Assembly (NCBI RefSeq): GCF_003259935.1
Contig: NZ_QLMH01000002.1
Span: forward strand, 124,001 to 188,000
DNA: 64,000 bases
Source: Paranoxybacillus vitaminiphilus
GTDB lineage: Bacteria > Bacillota > Bacilli > Bacillales > Anoxybacillaceae
Direction: 5' to 3'
The position numbers were made by a program, and so were the translations under genes. Positions 56,019 through 64,000 of the stretch are shown in pieces (the stretch's first letter is position 1; each line of letters begins with the position of its first letter). The notes under the pieces are model-generated. The model saw nothing but the letters and a program-made list of their open reading frames with translations. It ran no database searches and had not been told where the DNA came from.

Positions 56019-56453
56019 TTACTTCATTCGTTCTGCTAATCCGCACCAAACGCGGTCTACCCGATCGCACATCTTTACTAATTCCTGATAACACCAGCCT
56101 GTCACATCGCGCCAATTCCGTTCCTCTTCATTGATTGGAACAATTCCTTGACCAATTTCGCAGCCGATCCATATCACTCTCCTTTCCGCTTCTTCATTTT
56201 CCCAGTGCTGCCATAAGCGAAAAGCCTCTCGCCATTCATTGCGGCATGACATGACGCCTGTATGAAGCGTTCGGCGAATGAACATTTCCAATCCTTCAAA
56301 AACAATAACGGACCGCGTCATTTTATGATGAGGCAAGAAAAATTCCGTTTCATAGCCATTGCACCAAATATGCCCTTGACCGTCATTTAATTGATAATAT
56401 TCTTTAACCCATTTTCGTTTTCCTTGAAAGGCACCACCGACAATAAAATGCAT
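56019..56453 (-). CDS. degenerate CobU-like P-loop protein
   Basis: 144 residues from MHFIVGGAFQGKRKWVKEYY, in which GGAFQGKR is a P-loop like that of CobU. The C-terminus (DVTGWCYQELVKMCDRVDRV WCGLAERMK) matches the end of the CobU fold. The middle is short and lacks the RHQxxR histidine motif that carries GMP in CobU, so guanylylation is unlikely; a kinase-only or structural role is possible. A full CobU is encoded at 57783. It overlaps the cobC end by about 67 bp. Confidence 0.75.
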   Translation of the reverse strand: MHFIVGGAFQGKRKWVKEYYQLNDGQGHIWCNGYETEFFLPHHKMTRSVIVFEGLEMFIRRTLHTGVMSCRNEWREAFRLWQHWENEEAERRVIWIGCEIGQGIVPINEEERNWRDVTGWCYQELVKMCDRVDRVWCGLAERMK

Positions 56454-57046
56454 CTTTTGCGCTCCCTCCACCGCTCCAATGTACTATATAGTGTAAAGCC
56501 ACAGCCAAATGGAACGTGCCAATCCCAAAATGAACGTTCAACGGGGGCATACCGTTCAAGAATATAGCGAATCGGTCCGCCGTGTGTGACGACCGCAATG
56601 TGCCGGACGTGAAAAGTAGAAAATAGCTCCATCACTTTCCACAAGCCTTTCTCCACTCTCGCTTGAAACTGCAAAAAGCTTTCACCATTCGGCGGCGCAA
56701 TACCAAATGGCTGCGTTAACCATTGTTGGTACTCCGGCAGCATTTTTAATTCATCATACGTTTTCCCTTCCCAATCTCCAAAATGAATTTCACGCCATTC
56801 ATTCATTACGAAGAGTGGAGAAGATGTACTTGGAAAAAGAAGTTCATATGTCTGCTGACAGCGTTTTAAATCGCTTGTAACAAATAAATCCGCTTTTGGA
56901 TATGAAAGTGCAGCCAGCTCTTTTAACTGTTTCATACCGCCCTTTGACAACGGCACATCCAGCGAGCCAATGTATTGTTTTTGTTCATTTTCCTTCGTTA
57001 AACCGTGCCGAAGCAGCGTAATAGCCATATCGTAAACCACAGCCAT
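56387..57046 (-). CDS. cobC: alpha-ribazole-5'-phosphate phosphatase (CobC), histidine phosphatase family
   Basis: LLRHGLTKENEQKQY carries the RHG catalytic His, EWREIHFGDWEGKTY the acid/base Glu region, and VVTHGGPIRYIL the second His: a phosphoglycerate-mutase-like histidine phosphatase of 219 residues. Within the corrinoid operon its likely substrate is alpha-ribazole phosphate or cobalamin phosphate. It overlaps the cobS 3' end by 49 bp; a start six codons later is also possible. Confidence 0.85.
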   Translation of the reverse strand: MAVVYDMAITLLRHGLTKENEQKQYIGSLDVPLSKGGMKQLKELAALSYPKADLFVTSDLKRCQQTYELLFPSTSSPLFVMNEWREIHFGDWEGKTYDELKMLPEYQQWLTQPFGIAPPNGESFLQFQARVEKGLWKVMELFSTFHVRHIAVVTHGGPIRYILERYAPVERSFWDWHVPFGCGFTLYSTLERWRERKRCILLSVVPFKENENGLKNIIN

Positions 57047-57786
57047 GTCTCAACACCTTCCACAAACGCGCCAAGCGTATCTCCGGTGATGCCGCCAAAC
57101 TGTTTTTTATAAAACGATTGCGACCAAATCAAACAAATAAACGCACTAACAACTAATAGACTTATAGAAAATAGTTGATCGATATCGAAAACTATCAAAC
57201 AAAAGGGAATAACAAGCAAAACGGCAGCAATGATCCATCCATCTACAGTGTTAACATGTTCACGAAACGCAGCCGCCATCCCGTTTGGCTTTGCCAACCG
57301 CCCTTGAATTAACAAGAGAGACATAAAGCTGCGCGATAAAAATGGAATTAGTAAGAGAAAAGTAAGTTCCATACCGCTCATTATCGTTTCATATATAAAC
57401 AAAAAGCGAAAGGATAGAAGAAAAATAACGGAAATGACCGCGAACGCACCAACGCGCGAATCGCTCATAATTTCCTGTCTCCGCTTTTGGTCACGGTAAG
57501 AAAAAAAGGCGTCACTGCAATCCATCCAACCGTCTAAATGTAGGCCGCCGGAAAAAAGAACCGGGAAAAACAGGAGCCAAAGCGAAAGAAAAAGTGCAGA
57601 GACAGAAGTATAATGAGCAAACAGCCAATATTGAGCGGCCAGTAATCCACCGAGCAATCCGCCGACAAGCGGAAAAAAGCGCACGGACCAACGCGCACTA
57701 TGCTTATTCCATTGTACCGTTTTGCGAATCGGAAGCGTCGTTAACAGCTGCAACGATAAAAGCAGTCCACCAATGATATTGTTCAT
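56998..57786 (-). CDS. cobS: adenosylcobinamide-GDP ribazoletransferase (cobalamin synthase)
   Basis: Membrane enzyme joining GDP-cobinamide and alpha-ribazole (phosphate). 262 residues with about seven hydrophobic segments; SLQLLTTLPI near the start, FFPLVGGLLGGLLAA, GGLHLDGWMDCSDAFFS with the conserved Asp residues, and GGITGDTLGAFVE near the end are CobS signatures. Starts 4 bp inside the cobU end. Confidence 0.96.
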   Translation of the reverse strand: MNNIIGGLLLSLQLLTTLPIRKTVQWNKHSARWSVRFFPLVGGLLGGLLAAQYWLFAHYTSVSALFLSLWLLFFPVLFSGGLHLDGWMDCSDAFFSYRDQKRRQEIMSDSRVGAFAVISVIFLLSFRFLFIYETIMSGMELTFLLLIPFLSRSFMSLLLIQGRLAKPNGMAAAFREHVNTVDGWIIAAVLLVIPFCLIVFDIDQLFSISLLVVSAFICLIWSQSFYKKQFGGITGDTLGAFVEGVETWLWFTIWLLRCFGTV

Positions 57787-58343
57787 TCCTTTGTCCCCTC
57801 TTTCTTTAGGAACGGTACACCGTTTTGCACAAGAATCGCTTTGTCCGCCAAAGCGACAATTTGTTGATGCAGCCAGCCTAACATTTTCATAAAGTGGTAT
57901 GTACCGACATCTTCGGGAACCCCGTTATAAAATACTTCATTGGAAACAACCACAAGTGCTTTACTGTTTTTTCCTAATATTCGAATCGCTTCATATATAC
58001 TCTTTGCCTTTTTCAAGCACGAATCTTCCTGATGCCAAAACTCATCCGCAAATAATTCATTTGCCAGCAGGTTCGTTAAACAGTCTAATAAAATTACGTC
58101 ATTCTTGCCGAAGCGATTGACAATCGTATGCAGCTTTTCAGGCTGCTCCCACGTCTTCCACGAAAGAGGATGAAGGCTTCGTTCGTGTTGATGACGAATG
58201 ATTCGTCGTTTCATTTCTTCATCCGTTATTTTCGCAGTAGCGATATAGTGTGCTTCATCATTTTCCGAAACGATTTGTTGCACACATTGTTCCGCCATAT
58301 GCGTTTTTCCGCTTCTGACACCCCCGCTAATAAAAACAATCAT
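57783..58343 (-). CDS. cobU: adenosylcobinamide kinase / guanylyltransferase
   Basis: Phosphorylates adenosylcobinamide and activates it with GTP. 186 residues: FISGGVRSGKTHMAEQ is the P-loop, RIIRHQHERS contains the His that is guanylylated, and VILLDCLTNLLANELF and VVVSNEVFYNGVPED are the further CobU motifs. AAGGTGG precedes the ATG at 58343. Coupled by overlap with cobD before and cobS after. Confidence 0.95.
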   Translation of the reverse strand: MIVFISGGVRSGKTHMAEQCVQQIVSENDEAHYIATAKITDEEMKRRIIRHQHERSLHPLSWKTWEQPEKLHTIVNRFGKNDVILLDCLTNLLANELFADEFWHQEDSCLKKAKSIYEAIRILGKNSKALVVVSNEVFYNGVPEDVGTYHFMKMLGWLHQQIVALADKAILVQNGVPFLKKEGTKE

Positions 58344-59410
58344 TGCTTCCACCTTACTAAAAAATGTAATAAACGCTCATTCTCGTCTTTTGTTCGCACC
58401 GCTAAGCGCAAATACTTTCCCTCAAGCCCATAGAAATTATACGTATGCCTCGGAACGAAACCAGCTTTGAGCATATCGTGCATAAGCTGTTCGGTTTGCT
58501 GCCCTGGCTTTCGAAGCAAGTAAAAATTCACGACAGACGGAGACACATAATAGCCGGCATTTTGCAGTATTTTCGTGACCCTTTCCCGCTCCTCGGCGAT
58601 TTTCTGTTTTGTTTTCTCGACAAAGGAAGTCATTTGTAATAAACGCAAGCTGAATTGCTGCGCCACCCGATTGACACTCCATGGCGGCTGTATCGCTTTT
58701 AGTTGCTGAATAATATGTTCATCAGCAACCACATAACCGACGCGTACTCCCGCCAAATGATACATTTTCGTTAAAGAACGCAGCACAATCACATGCGGAA
58801 ACTGCTGCAGCCATTGAACGGCCGAAAATCCATCGAGCCAAAAATGATAAAACGCCTCATCAATAATCACATACGTGCCGGCATTTTCCGCTATTTGGAG
58901 CACATGATATAATTCTTCTTGCGATAGCGCCGTTCCTGTCGGATTATTCGGCTGACATAAAAATAAAATATCAATATCTTTTAAATCATTTTCAATTTCA
59001 TGAAGATCACATTTCCAACCGCACTCTTCTGTTGTATAAATCGCACTCACCTTGCAGCCGTTAGCGATACAGGCTGCGCGATATTCAGAAAAGGTCGGCT
59101 CGATCATTCCCGCTCTTTTCCCGGAAAATAATTGGGCAAGCAGGTAAATACATTGCGAAGCACCGTTGCCGATTAAAATTTGCTCTTTGCTAACCTTCTC
59201 TATTTTAGCTAAATGATTCGTTAGTTCAGACGAATCCGGGTCAGGATATTCCAGCATCCATTGGTAAAACTCCTCTTGTGAAGGAATTTGCTCCAGTTGC
59301 AGCTGATATGGATTTGTGTTGACACTAAAATCAACCGAGCGTTCAGGCTGTTCAAGGCGAAGGCTTTTGTATAAAAGATGCGGATTAGCTCCATGTGACG
59401 GCAAATTCAA
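58340..59410 (-). CDS. cobD: L-threonine-O-3-phosphate decarboxylase
   Basis: PLP enzyme giving (R)-1-amino-2-propanol phosphate, the linker CbiB attaches to cobyric acid. 356 residues in the HisC-like fold: FSVNTNPYQL, GNGASQCIYLLAQLF, LCQPNNPTGT, IIDEAFYHFW and LRSLTKMYHLAGVRVGY, the last with the PLP Lys. Similar to HisC at 4770, but N-terminus and context point to CobD. Overlaps the cbiB end by 26 bp. Confidence 0.93.
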   Translation of the reverse strand: MNLPSHGANPHLLYKSLRLEQPERSVDFSVNTNPYQLQLEQIPSQEEFYQWMLEYPDPDSSELTNHLAKIEKVSKEQILIGNGASQCIYLLAQLFSGKRAGMIEPTFSEYRAACIANGCKVSAIYTTEECGWKCDLHEIENDLKDIDILFLCQPNNPTGTALSQEELYHVLQIAENAGTYVIIDEAFYHFWLDGFSAVQWLQQFPHVIVLRSLTKMYHLAGVRVGYVVADEHIIQQLKAIQPPWSVNRVAQQFSLRLLQMTSFVEKTKQKIAEERERVTKILQNAGYYVSPSVVNFYLLRKPGQQTEQLMHDMLKAGFVPRHTYNFYGLEGKYLRLAVRTKDENERLLHFLVRWKQ

Positions 59411-60350
59411 TCAATATCCCCCCTAAACAAAGCAGCACAATAAAGGCCACCACCGTACGAACCATGACGTTTACAGCATCACAAATATGTTCTTTTCGCA
59501 AATTCACAAGCGGCTCACCAAGCTTTGGCCGTACAGATACAACACCTTTATATGTATTGACTCCGCCAAGCTGCACACCTAAAAGGGCCGCCATTGCCGC
59601 TTCCCCCCAGCCGCTGTTGGGGCTTGGATGTTTTTTTGCATCGCGAAAAAGAAGTTTTAGACATTGCTTTAAAGAAAAAGGGCTCAGCTTCACATTGGCA
59701 AATATTATCATAAACGCGGTGATTCGTGCAGGTAAAAAGTTTAATAGATCGTCAAAACGCGCCGAAGCCCAGCCGAAATCGATATATGTTTCATTTTTAT
59801 AACCGAGCATGGCATCACATGTGTTCACTGCCCGATAAACAAACGCAAACGTTCCGCCGCCAATGAGAGCGAAAAAAAGCGGAGCAGTAATGCCGTCGCT
59901 TATATTTTCGGCAACGGTTTCCACACAGCCGCGCACCACTTCTCCTTCGTCTAATTGTTCCGTATCCCTGCCGACAATCATGCTTAACTGCTTTCTGGCG
60001 CTGACTAAATCGCCTTGCTTAAGCGGGATATACACTTCATAGGCAGCATCTTTTAAACTTTTTGTTGCAATCGTTGTAAAGATGACAATGCTTTCTACGA
60101 TAATCCCCAATACCGTTGAAAGCTGATAGCTCATATGAATGAAGGTAAAACTAACCGCATAAGCAACAAGACAGACGATGAATAGCGTCAATATCCCGTT
60201 TAATTTTCGATACTCTCCATCATTGAAGCGGCGATCCAAATAGGAAATAAGCATTCCCATTCCCCGGACAGGATGGGGCAGCCAGCGCGGATCACCGATA
60301 AAGTAATCAAGAATGACGGCGATGATGATCGCCAGCAGATGTTCCATCAT
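59385..60350 (-). CDS. cbiB: adenosylcobinamide-phosphate synthase
   Basis: Membrane enzyme attaching aminopropanol phosphate to adenosylcobyric acid. 321 residues; DYFIGDPRWLPHPVRGMG at the N-terminus is the family signature, followed by several hydrophobic segments, ETVAENISDGITAPLFF, DFGWASARFDDLLNFLPARI and PSPNSGWGEAAMAALLGVQL. GAAGGG precedes the ATG. Its start overlaps the stop of the btuD-cbiZ fusion. Confidence 0.95.
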   Translation of the reverse strand: MMEHLLAIIIAVILDYFIGDPRWLPHPVRGMGMLISYLDRRFNDGEYRKLNGILTLFIVCLVAYAVSFTFIHMSYQLSTVLGIIVESIVIFTTIATKSLKDAAYEVYIPLKQGDLVSARKQLSMIVGRDTEQLDEGEVVRGCVETVAENISDGITAPLFFALIGGGTFAFVYRAVNTCDAMLGYKNETYIDFGWASARFDDLLNFLPARITAFMIIFANVKLSPFSLKQCLKLLFRDAKKHPSPNSGWGEAAMAALLGVQLGGVNTYKGVVSVRPKLGEPLVNLRKEHICDAVNVMVRTVVAFIVLLCLGGILIEFAVTWS

Positions 60351-61834
60351 TGATATTCCCTTCTTCGCTCCCTATATTTTTGAAGCGCCTGTCTTGTTGC
60401 TTCATACACAGAACGCCCAATGGCTTTCCCAATTGGCGTAATCGTTCCGGCATATTCAAAATAATGACCTTTTTGCGTGGCGGCAATGGCAATGCTGTCA
60501 GTTGATGTCCCTGTCGCCGGTGTAGCCGTTTCCGGATCGATGATTTGTTCATCAAATAACGCTTTCACTTTCGCTTCCGTTGCCGTCATCATTGCCTGGG
60601 CATAGGCGGCATCTGTTAAATGACCGTCGATAAAAATCATCATGTTAATCGTTCCCGGCCCTTGCGTGAGCATTTCCCGCTCCCACGCCTTGGAAATATC
60701 AACGGCGTTTCCTACTCCCGCCGTTACGACGGTAAACAAAGAGAAGCACTCCGTTTTCATATGTACATAAGCAGCATCTTCCAAACGAACGGCCGTCATC
60801 ATGCCAATCGTACGGTGAATATCAAAGTCATGCATGCGCAAATATTGTTTCATTTCTTCACAAGCATCATCACAGCGATAATCTTTCGGAACATGACGGT
60901 TCACAAAGCGGGTCGCCCATTGAAACCCTGCTCCGACAAGTGCGGAAGAAAACACTTTAAACGGGTGCATCGTTTTGATGGCAATCATTTCATCATTGGC
61001 TGTCACTGTGACTTTATCGCGAATATCCCCGCAATGCTCTCCAAAAGCTTCTATATTCGGGAGAAACGTAATAAGCGGCTTCGGAACAACAGGATGTTCT
61101 TGCCGTTTCACTGAAGTTTGGAACACTTTCTGCAAGATTCGTTCATCAACAAGATGGCGCGGCTTATTGACTCCAATCATTTCTCCATTATGAAGTAAAA
61201 GGATGCGATCACAATATAAGCTGGCAAGATTAATATCATGAAAAATCGCAATCACCGTCAACTTTTTTTCTTTTGTCCACCTTTTTAATGCATTAAGCAA
61301 ATTCATCTGATGGGCAATATCCATATGGTTGGTCGGTTCGTCCAATAGCAGCACTTCCGGCTCTTGTACAAGTGCTCTTGCCAAATACGTCCGCTGCCGT
61401 TCGCCGCCGCTTAAACTATCAACGTATTTATCACGTTTTTCCCATAAATCTACCTGCCTCAGCGCTTCCGTTACCGCTTTCTCATCTTCCTCCGTCCATT
61501 TCGGAAACAATGATGATTGGTAAGCATAGCGCCCAAGCTCAGCCGTTTCTTTTACCGTATAACCGAAAGACATCTCGACCGTTTGCGGCAACACGGCAAC
61601 AAGACGCGCAAACTCTTTTTGATTATAAAAGGAAAGTGCTTTTCCATTGAGTGAAATCGTTCCAGCTTGCGGTGATAATTCTCTGCTTAATAATTTCAGC
61701 AAAGTTGTTTTTCCGCTTCCATTCGGCCCTAGAATCCCAAATAATTCTCCTTTATGAACAGAAAATGTAAGATCTTTTAGCACAACCTCACTGCCGTAAC
61801 TATATGAGACATTCTCTAACCGCAACATGCTCAT
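60347..61834 (-). CDS. corrinoid ABC transporter ATPase fused to adenosylcobinamide amidohydrolase (BtuD-CbiZ)
   Basis: 495 residues in two parts. Residues 1-~255 are a BtuD-type ATPase: GPNGSGKT at 36-43, LSGGE at 141-145, LLLDEPTNH near 162-170 and a switch His at 199. Residues ~265-495 are a CbiZ domain (SALVGAGFQWATRFVNRHVP; TAGVGNAVDI; GTINMMIFIDGHLTDAAYAQ AMMTATEAK), which cleaves the aminopropanol amide of pseudocobinamide-type corrinoids so the ring can be rebuilt. The fusion links import and remodelling. Similar fusions are known in Bacillus halodurans and Geobacillus. Confidence 0.92.
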   Translation of the reverse strand: MSMLRLENVSYSYGSEVVLKDLTFSVHKGELFGILGPNGSGKTTLLKLLSRELSPQAGTISLNGKALSFYNQKEFARLVAVLPQTVEMSFGYTVKETAELGRYAYQSSLFPKWTEEDEKAVTEALRQVDLWEKRDKYVDSLSGGERQRTYLARALVQEPEVLLLDEPTNHMDIAHQMNLLNALKRWTKEKKLTVIAIFHDINLASLYCDRILLLHNGEMIGVNKPRHLVDERILQKVFQTSVKRQEHPVVPKPLITFLPNIEAFGEHCGDIRDKVTVTANDEMIAIKTMHPFKVFSSALVGAGFQWATRFVNRHVPKDYRCDDACEEMKQYLRMHDFDIHRTIGMMTAVRLEDAAYVHMKTECFSLFTVVTAGVGNAVDISKAWEREMLTQGPGTINMMIFIDGHLTDAAYAQAMMTATEAKVKALFDEQIIDPETATPATGTSTDSIAIAATQKGHYFEYAGTITPIGKAIGRSVYEATRQALQKYRERRREYQ

Positions 61835-62892
61835 CCCGCCTTTCTTTTCATCCTTTTAAAATAAAGAAATGCGAAAATTGGCGCGCCAATCAATGATGTA
61901 ATCACGCCAATCGGCAATTCACGCGGAGAAATAATCGTTCTCGCGAGCAAATCAGCTAATACAAGAAAGGCCCCGCCATACAAAAACGATAACGGCAATA
62001 GGCGGCGATGATTCGCCCCGCATATGATTCTAGTAATATGGGGAACAACTAAACCAACAAAGCCGATAGTTCCTGACACGGCAACAGCCGCTCCGGTAAG
62101 CAATGAGGCTCCTGTCAAAATCATCAGTTTTCGTTTCGCGACATCTACTCCAATATTCGCTGCTGCTGACTCACCAAAAGCAAACGCGTTTAATTCACGG
62201 CTATTCATGAAAAGAAGCAATGAGCCCATCACCAAAAATGGAAACATCATCATAATATAATCCCAGCCACGCATGGAGACGCTTCCCAACAGCCACGAAA
62301 TAATTTGCCGCAGCTCTTCCCCAGTTAAGGCGATCATTAGGGAAATGAGAGAGCTGAAAAACGCGCTGAAAATAATTCCCGTTAAAATAATGGTTTCAAT
62401 GGACATCTTTTTTTCCACTGCTCTTGCAAAGGCAAGAACGAGAAATAATGTACAAAGCCCCGTGATAATACTTACCGTCGGCAATGTAAACTCGCCGATA
62501 AGCGGTAGCTGAATTCCAAAAAATAATACAAACACCGCACCGACGGAAGCACCTGAAGATACTCCTAACGTATATGGATCAGCAAGCACATTTTTCAGCA
62601 ATCCTTGAAAAGCTGCGCCTGCGAGTGCTAATGACGCACCAACAAAGAACGCCAATATGACACGCGGCAGCCGAATCATCATCACCACTTGGACAAGATT
62701 TTGCGAAATGTCCCCACCCAGCGGCATTCCAAACCATGCATGAAGAAAAATGCGGATAATAGAAGAAAAGGGAATCGATAGAGCTCCTATCGATATCCCG
62801 AGCAAAATGGACAAGCAAGCGATCGCGATGGCAATCGCATAAAGGCTTGCTGTTGAATTACTTAAAGACTTCCGGATAAACGGCTTTTGCAA
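61831..62892 (-). CDS. btuC: corrinoid ABC transporter permease BtuC
   Basis: FecCD-family permease of 353 residues with about ten hydrophobic helices. LPRVILAFFVGASLALAGAA FQGLLKN, LADPYTLGVSSGASVGAV and GTIGFVGLVVPHITRIICG, the loop contacting the ATPase, are signatures. A TTG start overlaps the btuF end by 35 bp; the exact start is uncertain. It couples to BtuF outside and the ATPase domain inside. Confidence 0.93.
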   Translation of the reverse strand: MQKPFIRKSLSNSTASLYAIAIAIACLSILLGISIGALSIPFSSIIRIFLHAWFGMPLGGDISQNLVQVVMMIRLPRVILAFFVGASLALAGAAFQGLLKNVLADPYTLGVSSGASVGAVFVLFFGIQLPLIGEFTLPTVSIITGLCTLFLVLAFARAVEKKMSIETIILTGIIFSAFFSSLISLMIALTGEELRQIISWLLGSVSMRGWDYIMMMFPFLVMGSLLLFMNSRELNAFAFGESAAANIGVDVAKRKLMILTGASLLTGAAVAVSGTIGFVGLVVPHITRIICGANHRRLLPLSFLYGGAFLVLADLLARTIISPRELPIGVITSLIGAPIFAFLYFKRMKRKAG

Positions 62893-63841
62893 GTTCCTCT
62901 ACTCCTTCAACAAGGCGCGGACCTGGACGATCCACCAAATCACTATGAATATCATATACACGTTTATTTTTCACGGCAGGTACATCTTTCCAGGCTGGAC
63001 GCGCCATTACTTGTTCAGCCGCATTTTGTACGTAATAGCCATATGTTGTCACAATGACATCCGGATTTAAAGCGACTGCTTTTTCTTCTGTATACATCGG
63101 CCATCCTTCCTGATCTCCCGCTGCATTTTTCGCCGAAATCATTTCCAGCATGTCATGAATAAATGTTCCTTTACCGGCCGTATAAAGTTCTGGCACAGGC
63201 GATACTTCTACCCAAACAGTCACTTTTTCTTCTTCTTTAATCGCTTTTGCCTTTTCTTGAATATCAGCAAGCTTTGTTTTCATGTTTTTAATGATCTCTT
63301 CTGCTTTTTTCGCTGTTCCCGTTGCTTTTCCAATCAATTCAATCGATTTATATACATCTTCAAACTTTTTTGCATTTGGAACAACTAGTACTGTAATACC
63401 TGCATCTTTTAATTGCTGCCAACCCTCTTTTTGTTGATTTTCTCCTGAAGCATGAGCCAACACTAGATCAGGTTGCAAGGAGATAATCTTCTCGATATTA
63501 GGATTCATCAAGTCACCAATTTTTTCTTTATTTTTTACATCCTCTGGATAATTATCGAAATCTGAGACACCAACGATCTTCTCTCCTAATCCTAGCTCAT
63601 AGGCAATTTCTGTATTGCTTGGGATTAACGAAACGATTTTTTTCGGCTCGGCTTCAATGGTCACTTTCTCTCCTAAACCGTCTGTCAGCGTCACCGGAAA
63701 CGCTGCTTCTTCTGTTTTTGTTTCTTGCTTCGTATCTTGTTCCGTTTGCTTGTTACTCACGTTTTCGTTGCCGCATCCGACGACTAAGCCGAACGTCAAC
63801 AAGAAAACAACGAGCAACAAATAGTGTTTCAACGGTTTCAT
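62858..63841 (-). CDS. btuF: corrinoid-binding lipoprotein BtuF
   Basis: Extracellular substrate-binding protein of 327 residues. The lipoprotein signal ends in FGLVVGCGNEN with the lipobox Cys near residue 23. A Lys/Glu/Thr-rich linker follows, and then a class III binding fold: IVSLIPSNTEIAYELGLGEK, then IGDLMNPNIEKIISLQPDLV. An iron-siderophore ligand is the alternative for this fold, but the following cob genes favour corrinoids. AGGGAGAG precedes the ATG. Confidence 0.92.
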   Translation of the reverse strand: MKPLKHYLLLVVFLLTFGLVVGCGNENVSNKQTEQDTKQETKTEEAAFPVTLTDGLGEKVTIEAEPKKIVSLIPSNTEIAYELGLGEKIVGVSDFDNYPEDVKNKEKIGDLMNPNIEKIISLQPDLVLAHASGENQQKEGWQQLKDAGITVLVVPNAKKFEDVYKSIELIGKATGTAKKAEEIIKNMKTKLADIQEKAKAIKEEEKVTVWVEVSPVPELYTAGKGTFIHDMLEMISAKNAAGDQEGWPMYTEEKAVALNPDVIVTTYGYYVQNAAEQVMARPAWKDVPAVKNKRVYDIHSDLVDRPGPRLVEGVEELAKAVYPEVFK

Positions 63842-63882
63842 TCTTCTTCTCTCCCTGATATTATATTTTTTGTATAGACAAC

Positions 63883-64000
63883 AAAAAAACCCATTCCGGT
63901 TTTGGAATGAGTTGGAAACGGCAAAATATGCAAAAATACCCCTTATGCAGAAGTATTCTCCTACCGTTTCACTATCTCACTCCCCGAAGATAGGAAACAC
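63883..64000 (-). promoter_or_regulatory. btuF leader: terminator with competing antiterminator, possible cobalamin riboswitch end
   Basis: The terminator is CTCATTCC (63911-63904) with GGAATGGG, followed by TTTTTTTG. CTCATTCC plus the adjacent CCGTTTCC can instead pair with GGAGTGAG (63984-63977) and GAAACGG (63970-63964) further upstream, excluding the terminator. GGTAGGAGAATACTTCTGCAT (within 63946-63966) loosely resembles the 3' end of cobalamin riboswitches (CAGGAGACCTGCC), but the aptamer core would lie outside the window. Confidence 0.55.

Overview
The window is a low-to-mid GC Firmicute chromosome segment that reads like a thermophilic Bacillaceae, most likely Parageobacillus/Geobacillus or a close relative. 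The reasons are near-identity, from memory, of the ferredoxin, pyrophosphatase, HU and TRAP proteins to their Bacillus stearothermophilus/thermoproteolyticus counterparts, spore genes (spoIVA, sleB, ypeB, cotJABC), and gene order close to the Bacillus subtilis ypiA-to-sigX region. The genus is an inference. No rRNA, tRNA, CRISPR array, phage or intact insertion sequence was seen.

Layout. 1-15.7 kb holds, all on the minus strand, cheR-aroC-aroB-aroH, then the trpEDCFBA-hisC-tyrA-aroA aromatic supra-operon, then an uncharacterised gene and a truncated TPR gene (ypiA). The trp promoter overlaps the end of aroH. Its leader carries a run of (G/T)AG triplets for the TRAP protein, whose gene mtrB lies about 7 kb away in mtrB-hepS-menG-hepT-ndk (heptaprenyl diphosphate and menaquinone synthesis). 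19-36 kb is a housekeeping and sporulation block: hbs, spoIVA, yphF, yphE, gpsA, der, a YIEGIA pair, yphA, fni, an S1-domain protein, an acyltransferase, cmk, ypfB, ypfA, ypeB, sleB, prsW. 35.7-50.8 kb holds an asparaginase, ypdA, gudB, mecB, ypbG, cotJABC, ypbF, ypbE, a frameshifted ypbD, recQ-ypbB, ferredoxin, pyrophosphatase and serA. 51-54.6 kb has a monooxygenase-like gene, a 3 x 122-bp palindromic tandem array, a PHP-family phosphatase and sigX-rsiX with a SigX-type autoregulatory promoter. 54.7-64 kb is one long minus-strand corrinoid uptake and salvage cluster: btuF-btuC-btuD::cbiZ-cbiB-cobD-cobU-cobS-cobC-cobU-like-pduO-type adenosyltransferase-cblS, preceded by a leader with mutually exclusive terminator and antiterminator pairings.

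The most notable non-coding signal is a family of about eleven interspersed, imperfectly palindromic hairpin elements of roughly 60-130 bp. They share GTCTGACC/GGTCAGAC arms and an AT-rich centre, and sit almost always at gene 3' ends. One copy appears to form the terminator of the TRAP-controlled trp leader, one overlaps the apparent 5' extension of tyrA, and two reach the stop codons of mecB and ypbE. Other points of interest are the lack of folE between hbs and mtrB, the broken ypbD, an unexplained gene remnant near 40.6 kb, and a degenerate second CobU-like protein.
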